Source of the DNA: Capra hircus
Lineage: Eukaryota; Chordata; Mammalia; Artiodactyla; Bovidae
Assembly (NCBI RefSeq): GCF_001704415.2
Contig: NC_030811.1
Coordinates: forward strand, 55,603,591-55,667,590
Direction: 5' to 3'
DNA length: 64,000 bases
Below, piece by piece: positions 32,932-44,300 of this stretch. The translations under genes and the position numbers were made by a program. Position 1 is the first letter of the stretch; the number at the start of each line of letters is the position of its first letter. The notes beneath the pieces were generated by a model, which was not told the DNA's origin, did no database searches, and worked only from the letters and a program-made list of their open reading frames with translations.

Positions 32932-33033
32932 GCTTCTGGCTGTTGAAGAGCAGTCTTCATTGCTTTGATTTGCTGAAAATGACAGGACATATCTGTGGCC
33001 ATCACCATCTCAATTACCAAGGTCCGAAATTCC
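32932..33033 (-). CDS. PDE1C: PDE1C coding exon 7 of 13 in window
   Basis: The exon has 102 nucleotides. The first base closes a split Arg, then it reads EFRTLVIEMVMATDMSCHFQ and QIKAMKTALQQPE, ending with two bases of Ala. MVMATDMSxHFQQIK is the conserved helix whose Thr-Asp faces the metal-bound phosphate in this enzyme class. The donor is GTGAGT. The acceptor region ends CTCTGAAAG and has only a weak pyrimidine tract compared with the other exons here, so this exon is a candidate for less efficient inclusion (inference). It lies only 545 bases from the next exon, the shortest intron in the window. Confidence 0.95.
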
Positions 33034-33394
33034 CTTTCAGAGATACATCACAGAGGAAAAAAGGTGGAAGTAAAAAATAGAAAGTAAAAATTAGTTTATT
33101 CTTTTTCAGTTCTAATCAAAATCAGTTAATTAGTTGTGATGTTTCAAATCCAACGAGTCTTTTAGGTAGACTTTTATGAGAAATGATTAAAGATGAAGGA
33201 AATCATTTATTAGGAACATATGTGGAATGCACATCATTGGAAAATTAATTCACAGGAAAAATTTCAATGAAACAAAGTATAGGAAAGCATTCCTTTTTGC
33301 ACTGAGCTCAAGATTTGAGAAAAAATTAATTTGAAATTAATCCTAGGAGAGTGACTGATAATCCATGGTGTACATGGGATATAGGGATCCTACT

Positions 33395-34365
33395 TTTTTA
33401 AATAGACATTTTTAGAGCAGTTTTAGGTTTACAGAAAAATTGAGAGGATAGTACACAGAGCTCTCATATACCCCTTCTCCCCTACAGTTTCCTTCCTTAC
33501 TAACCTCTTACATTAATGCTGTACATGTGTTATAATTGATGACCAGTATCTACACTTTGCATTCACTCTAGCCCATGGTTCGCCTGAGGGGCAATTCTCA
33601 TGTTGCACAGTTCTGTGGGGTTAGACAAAGCATCCACTCACATTCCTACCATTAATAGTATAAGAATCTTATCCACACCCTAAAATCCCATATGCTTTGC
33701 CTATGCTTACCTTCTTGGCCTTGAACCCCGGTCAAACACTGATCTTTTTACTGTCTCTAAGAACTTTATTGAAGTAGAATTTGCATAGAATAAACTACTT
33801 CCATATAGGCTGCACAATTCAATACATTTCAATGTGTTGTAAATAATTTCTCTTACTCCTCTTGCTTTTTTTAAACCAGTATCTTTCAAAGAGAAAATGT
33901 TTTACATTTTAAAATAATTATTTAAGGTTTCATGCTTTTGGGGGAGAGATTTCTGAGAAATCTCTCACTGAAAGGACTTTTCCTCTGAAAGTCCTATCAT
34001 TTCAATCTTTTATTATGTTTAGGTCTATGATCAATTTCAAGATAATTTTTGAGTATGATGTCAGGTAAAGGTAAAAGTTTTTTTTCTTTATAGTGATAAC
34101 CATTTGCTCCAACACCATTTGTTGAAAATCTTTTCCTTCCCCCATTGAATGCCTCTAGCCAGAAACATACTGAAAGGTTTTGTATAAATCTAGTTTTAAT
34201 CATTCAGTATTGCCTTGGCTGAGACTGCCTTCAGAGACAAAGACTCTTCGTATCAGAGTCTCCAAATTTTAACACATCTTCAAAAGTTGTCCAATTTTGT
34301 TTACTCTCTAGAGCCCTCAAGTTATTGCAGGTTGTGTTTGTGTCTCCGCATTTTGTTCATTGTTG
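33395..34365 (-). repeat. L1M relic, antisense
   Basis: GAGCAGTTTTAGGTTTACAG (33415 region), AACTTTATTGAAGTAGAATT (33763) and TAACCATTTGCTCCAACACC (34096) are reverse L1 3' UTR and ORF2-end wording in the expected order. It is all degraded. Confidence 0.7.
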
Positions 34366-34370
34366 TTGAT

Positions 34371-35525
34371 GTTCAGTTACTAAGTCATGTCCAACTCTTT
34401 CTGACCCCATGTATTGTAGCATGCCAGGCTCCCCTGTCCTTCACTGTCTTACAGTTTGCTCAGACTCACGCCCATTGAATCAGTGATGCTATCTAACCAT
34501 CTCATCCTTTGACATCCCCTTCTTCTTTTGCCTTCAATCTTGCCCAGCATCAGGGTCTTTTCCTATGAGTTGGCTCTTCCATCAGGTGGCTGAAGTATTG
34601 GAGCTTCAGCATCAGTCCTTCCAATGAGTATTCAGGGTTGATTACTTTTAGGATTGACTGATCTGATCTCCTTGCTGTAAAAGGGACCCTCAAGAGTCTT
34701 CTCCAGCACCACAATTCAAAATCATCAATTCTTTTGCACTCAGCTTTCTTTATGATCCAACTCTCACATCTGTTCATGACTATTGGGAAGACCATAGCTT
34801 TGACTATACAGACCTTTGTCAGCAAAGTGATGTCTCTGGTTTTTAATACACTCTCTAGGTTTGTCATAGTTTTCCTTCCAAGAAGCAAGCATCTTTTAAT
34901 TTCATGGCTGCAGTCACCATCTGCAGTGATTTTGGAGCCCAAGAAAATAAAATCTGTCACTGCTTACACTTTTTCCCCTTCTGTTTGCGATGAAGTGACA
35001 GGCCCAGATGCCATGATCTTCATTTTATGGATGCCGAGTTTTAAGCCAGCTTTTTCAGTCTCCTCTTTTACCTTCATCAAGAGGTTCTTTAGTCTCTCTT
35101 TCCTTTCTACCATTAGAGTGGCATCATTTGCATATTTGAAGCTGTTGATATTTCTCTCAGTAATCTTGATTCCAGCTTGTGATTCATCCAGCCCAGCATT
35201 TTACATGATGTACTCTCTGCATATAAAGCAAATAAGCAGGGTGACAATACACAGCCTTGTCATACTCCTTTCCCAATTTGGAACCGTCAGTTGTTCCATG
35301 TCCAGTTCTAACTGTTGCTTTTTGATCCACATACAGGTTTCTCAGGAGACAGGTAAGGTGATCTGGCATTACCATCTCTTGAAGAACTTTCCACAGTTTG
35401 CTGTGATCCAGACAGTCAAAGTCTTTAGCATAGTCAATGAAACAGAAGTAGATGTTTTTCTGGAATTTTCTGTTTTCACTATGATTCAACAAAGTTGGCA
35501 ATTTGATCTTGTTTCTGTCTATAGT
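34371..35525 (-). pseudogene. BovB LINE fragment with broken reverse-transcriptase frame
   Basis: It begins GTTCAGTTACTAAGTCATGT (reverse BovB 3' end) and extends 1.15 kb, ending near TGGAATTTTCTGTTTTCACT. On the minus strand the reverse-transcriptase 3' part is recognisable in two pieces: 34550-34960 has FIFLGSKITADGDCSHEIKR, and 35184-35501 has FCFIDYAKDFDCLDH and LLRNLYVDQKATVRTGHGTT. They are separated by stops and frameshifts, and the catalytic DD box region is not in an open frame. It is older and more diverged than the copy at 36295. It is 5' truncated, with no endonuclease. The plus-strand frame at 34734-35528 is antisense only. Confidence 0.9.
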
Positions 35526-36294
35526 TAATAGTTGTTATTTGTAGAACTGCTTTATAAGCAGCTGAATTGGCATTCCCAGTGTAGAATTTCATGTTTTTCC
35601 ACTTTGAAATGCAGTAAATACACGGTAATATATTCACTTACAAAGTCCTTAAAAAGTCCACTGGACTTTTGTATCCAAATAGAATCTACCAGACATTAAA
35701 CTGCTTTCCCAGAAAGATGTAAAATACTAAACATATGTCATCTTTGGGCTAATGGGCTTTACTGAGAACTCTAAAAAAGAAGTTAATATTTTATTTATGG
35801 GATAATATCATTGTCTTGAAGCAATATATCTCAATATTAATAAAATATGATAAAATAATATTTTCAAACATGTCCTGAAATGAACACTAAATCTATGTAA
35901 CTTAAGAAGTTAGCAACTACAATCTTTTCTTAACTTACAGAATCCCCCAAAACAGGAGTAGCAAAAAGTATGGCACTATGGGTTATAATTATAAAGATGT
36001 TTCCACTGAACCAGAAATTCCTATATCTGAGATGCTCCATGACCTAATTTAACTATATTTCACTCTTTTTGAGAAAATAAAGATTATGCTGACTTAAAAA
36101 AGAACAAAAATATATAAAGCTAGCACATAAACAGATTTCATTAAACTATATTTTTCAAGTGACTAGTTTAATTTTTTATATACTAAATTTATTTATGTCT
36201 TGCCACGCCATTCAATTTTACAACTTATTTTGATCAGAGGTAGGATTCAAAGTATTCTAAACTAGTACTTCACAAATACCAACCAATAAGAATG

Positions 36295-37562
36295 CAGTTC
36301 AGTTCAGTTCAGTGGCTCAATCATGTCCAACTCTTTGTGACCCCATGGACTACAGCACACCAGGCCTACCTGTCCATCACCAATTCCCAGAGTTTACCCA
36401 AACTCATCTCCACTGAGTCGGTGATGCCATCCAATCATCTCATCCTCTGTCATCCCTTTCTCCTCCCACCATCAAACTTTCAGCATCAAGGTCTTTTCAA
36501 ATGAATCAGCTCTTCACATCAGGTGGCCAAAGTATTGGGGTTTCAGCTTCAATATCAGTCCTTCCAATGAACACTGAGGACTGATTTTCTTTAGGATGGA
36601 CTGGTTGGATCTACCTGCTGTCCAAGGGACTCTCAAGGGTCTTCTCCAATACCACAGTTCAAAAGCATCAATTCTTCGGTGCTCAGCTTTCTTCACAGTC
36701 CAACTCTTACATCCATACATGACCACTGGAAAAACCATAGCCTTGACTAGATAGACCTTTGTTGGCAAAGTAATGCCTCTGCTTTTGAATATGCTATCTA
36801 GGTTGGTCATAACTTTTCTTCCAAGGAGTAAGCATCTTTTAATTTCATGGCTGCAATCACCATCTGCAGTGATCTTGGAGCCCAAAAAAATAAAGTCTGA
36901 CACTGTTTCCACTGTTTCCCCATCTATTTCCCATGAAGTAATAGGATTGGATGCCATGATCTTAGTTTTCTGAATGTTGAGCTTTAAGCCAACTTTTTCA
37001 CTCTCCCCTTTCACTTTCATCAAGAGGCTTTTTAGTTCCTCTTCACTTTCTGCCATAAGGGTGGTATCATCTGCATATCTGAGGTTATCAGTATTTCTCC
37101 TGCCAGTCTTGATTCCAGCTTGTGCTTCATGCAGTCCAGCATTTCTCATGATGTACTCTGCATAGAAGTTAAATAAGCAGGGTAACAATATACAGCCTTG
37201 ATGTACTCCTTTTCCTATTATTTGGAACCAGTCCGTTGTTCCATGTCCAGTTCTAACTGTTGCTTCCTGACCTACATACAGATTTCTCAAGAGGCAAGTC
37301 AGGTGGTCTGGTATTCCCATCTCTTTCAGAATTTTCCACAGTTTGTTTTGATCCACACAGTCAAAGGCTTTGACATAGTCAATAAAGCAGAAATAGATGT
37401 TTTTCTGGAACTCTCTTACTGTTTTGATGATCCAGCAGATGTTGGCAATTTGATCTCTGGTTCCTCTGCCTTTTCTAAAACCAACTTGAACACCTGGAAG
37501 TTCACGGTTCACGTATTGTTGAAGCCTGGCTTGGAGAATTTTGAGTATTACTTTACAGAGCT
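36295..37562 (-). mobile_element. BovB (RTE) LINE 3' fragment
   Basis: This is a 1.27 kb reverse-oriented BovB piece. Its 3' end is the triple AGTTC word (CAGTTCAGTTCAGTTCAGTG) at 36295, and its truncated 5' end is near 37562, just upstream of 'gcctggcttggagaattttgag'. It contains the open frame annotated separately. BovB is the RTE-clade LINE thought to have entered ruminants by horizontal transfer from squamates (established knowledge). The truncation is typical of incomplete reverse transcription. Confidence 0.95.
36514..37512 (-). pseudogene. BovB reverse transcriptase, 332-codon open remnant
   Basis: The frame is open from Met at 37512 to the stop at 36514. It carries VGFRKGRGTRDQIANICWII (finger region), CFIDYVKAFDCVD (motif A, with the first catalytic Asp), HGTTDW, KGVHQGCILLPCLFNFYAEY (motif B), LRYADDTTLMAES (motif C with the catalytic Asp pair), then GLKLNIQKTKIM and the C-terminal FIFLGSKITADGDCSHEIKR and SWTVKKAEHRRIDAFELWYW segments. 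A full BovB ORF is roughly 1,000 codons. The endonuclease domain and the first part of the reverse transcriptase are missing, so this is a dead fragment. Its open state over 1 kb suggests a younger insertion than the 34371 copy. Transcription would only occur as part of the PDE1C intron (same strand). Confidence 0.92.
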
Positions 37563-39059
37563 AATGATAAATAATTAGGATGTTTGCATTGGTGGATATT
37601 AGTGTATTCCAGTGTGAACTGACATGTTCCAGTGTGTTGCAATGATTCTGGGTTTAGATATTGCCAAAACCAGCCTCCCTAACATAGCAGTACACTGAAC
37701 AATGAATGAGACTCATGATCATAGCAAAGTGGAAGCACAAATAACATAACTAAATTCTGACAAACATATAGTTAAGTAGAAATAGAAAATCCTTAACAAA
37801 ACTATAGATAATAGAAGTGGCATATCTGTACTTTGAAAATAGGTTATGAGGCAATTATGCCCATCCAGCCATAATTCCCATCTGCCCACAAATCCCACAG
37901 GCCAGCAGTATCAGCACATTACCTGCCAGCAATTTGACAAAGTTCAACAAGAACCTTAAAACATCAAACATTCTGTGATCCATTAATTCTACATATAAAA
38001 ATACATTAAAGAGATATTCATTGTAGGATCCTTCATAATAACCCAAACACAGAAATGAACCCATACTCACACATTCAAAACTAATTATGGCACTTCCACA
38101 GATGGACTATTATACAGCCATTTAGCATAATATTTTAATCTCCATGGGATAGTGGCCATGAGAATATATTATACAGACTTTCAACTACAGGACTTTAATT
38201 GGCCATGGGCCTCAGCTACTACATTTTGAAAACTATTGCCATTTTGCCCAAGGTCATGTTTCCCCGGGGTTCCTCAGGTGACTGAAGGTATCTCTTCCTG
38301 GGAGATATGGAACTCCTCTGATGGCTGACTGTGGCTCAAGAACTTCCTGACAGCCTTGCTCAACTTTCTTTAGGATTCATGGAGTTCTAGAATGCACCTA
38401 CCCGACTTTGCCTCCCTGTTTCCCTCCCCTGGGATAAGAAAAGTAAGGAAGAAATGAAGGGAGGGTGGGAAAACAGTAAGAAAGAAAAAAGAGGTAATCA
38501 TGTAAGCTCTGGAGCGCTTCATTAGACTGTCCTGAGACCAGGAACATACACTATCTAAACAAGCACAAATCCTTCAAAACCAGGACACATCTGAATATGT
38601 GTAAAGCCGTTCTCTGCCATATTCAAATCTTTCATTATACTTTTACAAACATTTAAATTGGATAGAGGGCTCCTTTTTCTGAAGGATTTGCATTGATTCA
38701 CTGAAATGCTCTGCATTTTTAGATACTTCTTAAATCTACCATTTTCCAGTAAAATCCAAGACAAATGCTCCTTTAGGTTTTAATGAGCTAGAGCTTCATG
38801 GAAACTAATAGCCAACTCTTCCTGAAAATCAGTTTCCGATTTGTTGTTCAGAATGGCTTATTTCTCTGAACCCTTGTATAACGGCACAGAGATACTCAAT
38901 AAACAACAAATCATTTAATTAAAATACAAGTATTATTTGCACCACCGTAAATTCAGAAGTTTTTAAGCATTTAAATGACTTTTCCTACAAGTTTTGAAAC
39001 ATCTTGACCCTACATTAACAGCTACAATGATCCACAGGCTTGCTATATGTATCACAAAG

Positions 39060-39260
39060 TGAATTAAGCATTTTTGATGGATTTTAGCATTTATTATTAC
39101 CCTAACAAAATTATAAGGTAAATGTTATTATAAATTTTCTAGAAATTAAATTTTTTAAAGGTGTAATGGGGTTGAGTAGCTTCCTAAATGACATACAGCT
39201 AATAAATGATTGTGTTCACATTGAAACTCAGCTCTACCCAAGTTCAAAGACACACATAGT
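39060..39260 (-). repeat. MIR-like relic, antisense
   Basis: TTATTATTACCCTAACAAAA with 'cttcctaaatgacatacagctaataaatgattg' is in the order of reverse MIR. It is weak. Confidence 0.4.
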
Positions 39261-39425
39261 ACCATTTAGGTGACAGAATTAAGTACCCATGATTATTTTA
39301 AAGTATCGATTTCCTCAGCAAATTTTGAAAGATTTTTTTAAGAAGTCCAATCAAAGATAAAATGACAAAAATATGTTAAATGATAAAGTTCATTTAAGAT
39401 GAAAACAATACTGGTTTCTTAAGGT

Positions 39426-39633
39426 GTGTGAAGTCGCTCAGTCGTGTCTGACTCTTTGCAACTCCATGGACTGTAGCCTACCAGGCTCCTCCCTCCATGG
39501 GATTCTCCAGGCAAGAGTCCTGGAGTGGGTTGCCATTTCCTTCTCCAGGGGATCTTCCCAACCCAGGGATCGAACCCGGGTCTCCTGCATTCCAGGCAGA
39601 TGCTTTTAACCTCTGAGCCACCAGGCAAGCCCA
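39426..39633 (-). mobile_element. Bov-tA SINE, antisense, perfect 13-base target duplication
   Basis: It runs from GTGTGAAGTCGCTCAGTCGT to the reversed head CTCTGAGCCACCAGGCAAGC. GGTTTCTTAAGGT at 39413-39425 and 39634-39646 is a perfect duplication. It lies 178 bases from the donor side of the exon at 39824. Confidence 0.95.
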
Positions 39634-39823
39634 GGTTTCTTAAGGTAGCCAATAGCAAATATGTCCAAAGTGCCTACAATATATTTGAATATTTGTGTCA
39701 AGAAAAGAAAAGAGAAACAACAAGAAAAACTTCAGAGTATTATTTTCTTCAAAACAAGCACACTTGATCTCTCCTCACTGTTCCTTACCTGGCTTCCAAA
39801 ACTCTCCTGTGGCTCATCCTTAC

Positions 39824-39952
39824 CTCCAGTCATCCTTTGAGAGGTTGATCAAAATATTCATTTCCTCATCCTCCTGCAGAAGGCGATAGGCTGCACTTAA
39901 ATGGTGATTTTCTAAAACAGACCTATCATTGTACAGAATTGCTGGGTCAGAC
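39824..39952 (-). CDS. PDE1C: PDE1C coding exon 6 of 13 in window
   Basis: The exon has 129 nucleotides: one base finishing Arg, 42 codons and two bases of the next Arg. It starts SDPAILYNDRSVLENHHLSA, followed by AYRLLQEDEEMNILINLSK and DDW. The LYNDRSVLENHH segment is shared by nearly all mammalian class I phosphodiesterases and lines the metal pocket. The acidic QEDEEMN stretch is the PDE1C loop; the recalled human form has QDDEE. The acceptor is CTGTTCAG and the donor is GTAAGG. The exon sits 178 bases from a minus-strand Bov-tA (39426-39633 plus its duplication), with an inverted partner at 42371-42581. Confidence 0.96.
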
Positions 39953-42178
39953 CTGAACAGAAAGCCAAGAAAAACAATTTAGGATGTTGAACAGCTGAGA
40001 TTTTTCAGGTAACTCTCCTAAAGGTAGAAACATACCATCTTTTTATCCTATTTTAGCAATTAACTTTGCCCCCATATCAGTTATATCAATCAAAAAGCTA
40101 ACACCAACACTACAATTTATCAATTGATGTTTGTAGGGTATTGAAATGTCAATATATGGATATTGTTTCACATGTGATATCCAACTTGAGGACTCTCTAA
40201 AAATTATTCTATAACAAGATCTCAATTACCTGTAGTGGTGATTTTTACCTGTACAGGCGATTTTTTTTTAATGCAGGTCATGTCAAACTTCCTTTTATTT
40301 TCTGATATGATTATTTTTATTTTATTCAATGAGAGAATGTGTTTGTTTGTTTGTTCTCTGAACACATACCACCTGGCAGGTACAGTTTGCAAGTTCTTTT
40401 GTTAGTAGCTTGATCTTAAAATTTTGCCATATGAAAGTCATACATGGGAAGTTGAGAATAAAAAATATAAGGGTTATATGACAATTGTTAGTCGCTTCCT
40501 CAAACAGCTGAATGACACCAACATAAGGAGGTATACTATTTTAATACATTTAATTTAATGAAACTTTAGATTATTAGAGCTTGTTCATTTCTCATGAAGG
40601 AAGCTGAGCCCCAGATACATAAACTGAGAGTTTGCAGAACTCCACAGTGGCTTTCAGGGTTTAAATAAAGGCAATGTATTCTGACAGTTCAGCCATTTCC
40701 CCTCAAGATAACTTCCAACTACCATCTGCATTCCAAACTTTGGAATGTATGTAGAATACCTTGAAAGTGTTAGAATCAACAGTCTGCCCATTGAAGAGCA
40801 AAGAACCTGGTCACATAATTAGTTTCCTAAACAAGGATCTCAGAGGCAGAGATGCTATGGATAAAATTCAGTTAAAGAAAATGAAAGTTTAAATTTCATT
40901 CCAAACCAAGCTCAACTGAACCCTCTGGAATTTTCCCACTCCAGTGGAGATAACACAAAACAAGCAAATCCTGAGGAGGTGGAAGATCTAATCTTATATC
41001 CATTGAGTAAGTAAGGCACCAACTGACGTGTATTTTGTGACATTAAGCTATTTTCTAACTACTGTAATTAAGCCATTTTCCTTTGAGTTGTGACTAGTTT
41101 TGACTCTGCTCTCCAGCCAAGATCCAGGTACAAATGTTCCACCCACCTCTCTTCCTTCAGCAGGTGCTATTCACCGCCATCTCTGTCAAGGCTCCACTGG
41201 CAGATACCTATTAAACAGAGATGCTCTGTGGAATCCCTGTATTCAAAGATCTTGCAACAAAGCTACAGAGAGCTGCTCCACAGCAGCCAAGACACTCTAT
41301 GAGGAGGCAGAAAGCAGAAAATGAAGCATGTGGCTGAAGACCTTTTGTCCGCTTCCATTCTATTGAAATGCCCTTCGGAACAGAGATCAGATGATATTGT
41401 CTTCTTTTGTGTACCCCATAATTAAGTGCTGGCTTCATTAAACACATGTAGAATGACTTAACAAACACAAATATATCTGGAGTGTGCACCTGCCTTTTTC
41501 AAGTGAAATCAGCAAGTATTTTAGTCTTAAACTCAACCCTCTCCACAATATGCTTTCTCTGTGTCTCACTGCCTTTTTCCAGTTCTACTTTCTTTTGATT
41601 TCTATGTCAAGATCCAATTAATCCTACTGTCAAGAGTCTCTCCAGTTCTACATCATTGTCTTAAGAGAGGTTAAGTTCTTAGACCAGGAGAAGGCAGATA
41701 AGGTTTTACCTTAAATGGAAATGACAATTGACTGTACTGCTTGCCTGGAATTCTGTGCTGAGAGGAATACTAAGGACAAATCTGCAGTTCGATAAGAAAA
41801 AAATTACCAAAATCGATTTATGATGTCTGTTACAGTGAAGAGGTTCTGAGGCAGGCACCTGGATCTATGCCCCACAGAGGTTTGTGTCTACCTGTAAAGC
41901 TCTTTACAGAGGGTGCAAAGTGGCCTACATGAGACCACCTAGCTCCCAAAGCCTTGTGTTGGGGAGTGACATACCCACTGAACAGGGCAGAGATGAAATC
42001 AGGGAGGATGAGAAAAGCATCAGCAGAATCCCTGAGGTCAGAGGGTAAGATGGCTCTGCTATTGCTACTGTCAAGAGAATTACTTCAATCCTTGCCTGTC
42101 CTCCCTGATTTAGCCTACGTGGTATCTGCACCTTTATGTACATTGTTTCACCTATTAGAAATGGGTACAGTACGCATG

Positions 42179-42314
42179 GTTAGATGGCATCACCAACTCA
42201 ATGGACATGAATTTGAGCAAACTCTGGGAGATAGCGGAGGACAGGGAAGCCTGATGTGCTGCAGTCCATGGGGTCACAAAGAGTTGGACATGACTTAGGG
42301 ACTGAACGACAACA
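42179..42314 (+). mobile_element. BovB 3'-tip fragment, sense
   Basis: GTTAGATGGCATCACCAACT, then 'tcaatggacatgaatttgagcaaactctgggagat' and GGGACTGAACGACAACAAAG: the last 135 bases of BovB on the plus strand. Confidence 0.9.
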
Positions 42315-42370
42315 AAGAATATGCATAGCCCATACATACAAAAATAGCTAGCATTAAACTAGAGAATAGA

Positions 42371-42581
42371 TCTTCCTTGGTGGCTCAGGTGGTAAAGAAT
42401 CTGCTCGCACTGCAGGAGACGCAGGAGACGTGGGTTCGATCCCTGGGTTGGGAAGATCCCCTGAAGAAGGGAATGGCAACCCACTCCAGTATTCTTGCCT
42501 GGAGAATTCCATGGACAGAGGAGCCTGTTGAGCTATAGTTCACGGAGTCACAAAGATTTGGAAATGACTGAAGTGACTAAG
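42371..42581 (+). mobile_element. Bov-tA SINE
   Basis: The head ATCTTCCTTGGTGGCTCAGG carries a small duplication (GGAGACGCAGGAGACGTGGG), followed by the Bov-A part GGGAATGGCAACCCACTCCA. Confidence 0.93.
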
Positions 42582-42697
42582 AGAAGTATATCTGTATTTA
42601 ATATGTGAATACCATAGGAAAATCAGGAGCAAATGGTTTCTTTAATTCTTAGGTTTTGATTGAAGCTGACCCAGCTGATCTCTTGTTATATAAGTTC

Positions 42698-42722
42698 TTT
42701 TTTTTTTTTTTTTTTTTTTTTT
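42698..42722 (-). repeat. Uninterrupted 25-base T run (poly(A) in PDE1C transcript)
   Basis: Twenty-five consecutive T on the plus strand lie 116 bases downstream of the exon 42839-42939 donor in transcript order. No SINE body is joined to it. The length may be unstable between individuals or inexact in the assembly. Confidence 0.95.
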
Positions 42723-42838
42723 GTTCAGAAACTCAAAATAGAGCCACCACGCAAAAGAAAGGTGGCTGCCCCTCTCTGACTTCCACACTCTATCCCTGAC
42801 CCCTCTTGCCTCTTTTCCAAACATTTCAACATCCTCAC

Positions 42839-42939
42839 CGGGTCTGAATGTGGAAATTGTTGGTGGTTCCGGTGTGCTCGTAGTCATGGATGGCAGCTGA
42901 GAAGATTATAGCAAAGATCTCCAGCTCCGTCAGCCAGTT
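42839..42939 (-). CDS. PDE1C: PDE1C coding exon 5 of 13 in window (HD metal site)
   Basis: The exon has 33 codons plus two bases. It starts NWLTELEIFAIIFSAAI and continues HDYEHTGTTNNFHIQT. HDYEHTGTTN fits the phosphodiesterase signature HDxxHxxxxN. His18 and Asp19 of the exon are the paired metal ligands that name the HD superfamily; they hold the Zn2+/Mg2+ pair that activates the attacking water. The acceptor is CTTTTCAG and the donor is GTGAGG. The last two bases (CG) form Arg with the first base of the next exon. A 25-base T run lies 116 bases downstream of the donor in transcript order, so the primary transcript carries poly(A) there. A plus-strand Bov-tA (42371-42581) and a minus-strand one (45748-46065) flank the exon as an inverted pair. 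Confidence 0.97.
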
Positions 42940-43477
42940 CTGAAAAGGAGATTACAGAGCAATCACATAATCTGCCTGCTTCTCAAAGTCTTCAGCTTGC
43001 TGACAACACACCCACATTGCAGCCTATCTACCCTGCAGCTGGCAAGCTATTGCCAAACACGCGTTTCTGACAGACAGAAATGTTTTTTTTTTTTTCCTTC
43101 TGTAAGGAGACTGGGGAATGTTTGATTTGAAAACAGCCTGCCTAGCACGGTTGAGAGAGCTAACTAGTAGGTTTTTTTTTTTTTTTTCCAAAGAAGAAAA
43201 AATAATGAATGTGAGACTTTAACAGTTCTCATTCCATCCTTTACCAAATTTCAAAGTTCCTGGGTAGACACAGAAAAAAATTTTTAAGTTTCAACACAAT
43301 ACCAAAGCTAAGAGTAACAGATAACCTAGTGCTTATCCACCAGAAGATGGATAGTAGATACAGTGGAAAGACAACATTTGGTTTTCTGCCAAATAACGTT
43401 TTGTCTCTGGGTTGCAGTCCCCCGATCTAGGTTTGAAGAAACCTGTCCCCATCCATGTTACCAAAATTGGCTGTAGT

Positions 43478-43664
43478 TCAGTGGTCTTCAAAGTGTGTTC
43501 CCTGTGACAGTAGAGTTAGCATCACCTGGAAGGTTGTTAGAAACGCAAGCCCTCACCCCAGTCCCACTGGGATCCGAAACTCTGGGTTGCAGCCCACCAA
43601 TCTGCGTTATACTAAGCATACAGATAATTATGATGCATGCTGAAGTTTGAGAACCACTGCTCTG
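43478..43664 (-). repeat. MER5A-like hAT transposon relic
   Basis: It ends in GTTTGAGAACCACTGCTCT, the reverse of the MER5A terminus CAGTGGTTCTCAAAC, and contains AGCATCACCTGGAAGGTTGT and GGATCCGAAACTCTGGGTTG. Confidence 0.8.
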
Positions 43665-44182
43665 TTTGAAGCTCCCTCAAATGACTGCTATTTCACAGAC
43701 TCCGGATTCACTGGTACCTCCCCTCCCTTCTGTACACCACACTGCCTGATGGCCGTAGGATGGAACATTTGTACCGTCAGCTCACCCTTTGGTATCGCTG
43801 CTTACTTTTGTACTAGTTGAGTTAATGATTACAAGCTTCAGTGTGATTTATTTCAAATGCAATTTTGACAAATTGTACTTATTCTTACAATTATATAATA
43901 AAATATGACCTAAACCAATAAAATATGAACACAAAGGTTATGTCCATAGAAGTTCAATGCTTTACACAGTCACTAAAAGAACTGGTGTCTTAATAGGTGT
44001 GATCACTAGGAAACAGTAGAAAAAAATTATAAAAATTTGGGGAGATTCTCCACTCAGTTTTCTTCATGAAATTTTTAAGTTTCCATTCCTTTGAAGAAAT
44101 AAAACTAGAAGTCTTAGACAGAGGCAGGGTTAAGGTATTGTAAATATGAGTACCTAAATTGGAAGAATTCAGAAAGCAGCTA

Positions 44183-44300
44183 GGGACTTTCCTGGTGGTC
44201 TGTGGTTAAGACTCCACACTTCCATTGCAGGGGACATTGTTTGATCCCTGGTTGGGGAACTAGGACCCCTATGCCCCACAGTGAGGTCAAAAATTTTTTA
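44183..44300 (+). mobile_element. CHR-2 type SINE fragment
   Basis: GGGACTTTCCTGGTGGTCTG, GACTCCACACTTCCATTGCA and GGTTGGGGAACTAGGACCCC are sense CHR-2 wording. Confidence 0.8.

Larger units (their letters stand above)
33034..39823 (-). other. PDE1C intron, 6.8 kb
   Basis: The intron is dominated by an antisense L1M relic (33395-34365) and two BovB fragments (34371-35525 and 36295-37562). A Bov-tA lies at 39426-39633. Stretches 35526-36290 and 37563-39060 are AT-rich with no recognised content. Confidence 0.7.
39953..42838 (-). other. PDE1C intron, 2.9 kb
   Basis: The intron has a BovB 3' tip at 42179-42314, a Bov-tA at 42371-42581 and a 25-T run at 42698-42722. Segment 39953-42170 shows no repeat I can name confidently, apart from weak MIR-like wording near 40510-40660. 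Confidence 0.7.

Noticed and set aside
34734..35528. 264-codon plus-strand frame, the longest on that strand
   Set aside because: It is antisense of the decayed BovB reverse transcriptase; its Ser/Phe-rich sequence is typical of an antisense frame.
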